A DNA stretch of 11,924 nucleotides. It comes from Flavobacteriaceae bacterium (GTDB lineage: Bacteria; Bacteroidota; Bacteroidia; Flavobacteriales; Flavobacteriaceae). Under the pieces are notes generated by a model. The model saw only the letters and a program-made list of their open reading frames with translations. It was not told the origin of the DNA and searched no databases. The position numbers and the translations under genes were made by a program. Positions 11,718-11,924 of this stretch are shown here, one piece after another (the first letter of the stretch is position 1; every line of letters starts with the position of its first letter). The DNA lies in assembly GCA_003533785.1 (NCBI GenBank), contig DQCR01000006.1:1-11924 (forward strand), read 5' to 3'.

Positions 11718-11924
11718 ATGGAACAAAAGTTGCTTCGAACTTCGGTGCAACAAATGCAATATAATATGATGAATACTTTCTTTGATTTGGGGGAGGCTTC
11801 ATCGGACCGAGCGATCTCTGGCAATCATTTATTTTCATCCCAAACAGAAGCCTTTTTCATTCCCAAAACCATAAAAAAAGAGTTGAAGCTGTTGATGCAT
11901 AAAAAAATAGAATCAAAACCGAGT
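11718..11924 (+). CDS. Hypothetical protein, 3' end outside window
   Basis: The frame from ATG 11718 stays open to the last base (69 codons) and is also open upstream to the TAA at 11673-11675, overlapping the broken end of the metallopeptidase. The start is MEQKLLRTSVQQMQYNMMNT and the part near the end is FFIPKTIKKELKLLMHKKI; it looks mostly helical and has the composition of a real protein. I do not recognise the family. Either ATG 11718 is the true start or the gene has lost its 5' end at a junction near 11680-11705. No convincing promoter box precedes the ATG. Confidence 0.5.
   Translation, partial: MEQKLLRTSVQQMQYNMMNTFFDLGEASSDRAISGNHLFSSQTEAFFIPKTIKKELKLLMHKKIESKPS

Noticed and set aside
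11650..11838. Minus-strand frame of 62 codons as the missing N-terminus of the metallopeptidase
   Set aside because: Its translation has no signal peptide and does not read as a continuation; the plus-strand frame over the same DNA looks more protein-like.

Overview
The window looks like a chromosomal segment of a marine-type member of the Bacteroidota, most likely Flavobacteriaceae. Five things point there: moderate GC with A/T-rich gaps; -7 promoter boxes of the TAnnTTTG type; no Shine-Dalgarno sequences; signal peptides cleaved just before Gln (…AQ|); and recognisable Bacteroidota families (a SusC/RagA-type plug, a DUF6503-like protein, and a GroES paralogue away from groEL). No rRNA, tRNA, CRISPR array, insertion sequence or phage gene is visible.

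Layout. 1-497 is the C-terminal end of a TPR protein. 552-2186 holds two divergent secreted paralogues (here P1 and P2). 2228-3160 is an exported COG1237-like metallo-beta-lactamase-fold hydrolase. 3161-3542 is mostly non-coding, with an operator-like palindrome, a possible 38-residue ORF and a cluster of GTTTAAC half-sites. 3543-4460 is a lipoprotein with two NTF2/SnoaL-like repeats. 4599-5204 is a two-gene unit: a small DUF6356-like membrane protein and a membrane-anchored HNH nuclease. It meets a DUF6503-like exported protein (5201-5914) tail to tail with a 4-nt overlap. 6138-7427 is a DEAD-box RNA helicase behind a long structured leader. 7520-8323 and 8397-9107 are two convergent paralogues (P3, P4). 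9181-9609 is a free-standing TonB-receptor plug domain with a lysine-rich tail. 9766-10137 is a GroES-like protein, and 10222-10962 is the fifth paralogue (P5). 11049-11924 has a metallopeptidase lacking its 5' end, abutting a plus-strand ORF that runs off the window.

The main theme is the five dispersed paralogues P1-P5, each about 235-267 residues and exported. The clearer ones appear to be two similar halves that I read as dimeric alpha/beta-barrel (ABM/NIPSNAP-like) units. All five, plus the unrelated SnoaL-like lipoprotein, share a very short 5' leader: a TAnnTTnG-like -7 box followed within about 12 nt by an AACCATAAA / ATAAACCAT element and then the start codon. Other genes in the window lack this element. 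I infer a small co-regulated group of envelope proteins of unknown function. Housekeeping-type genes (helicase, GroES-like) are interspersed. Four bidirectional terminators, three of them with CCCT/CCCTCC stems, separate most of the units.
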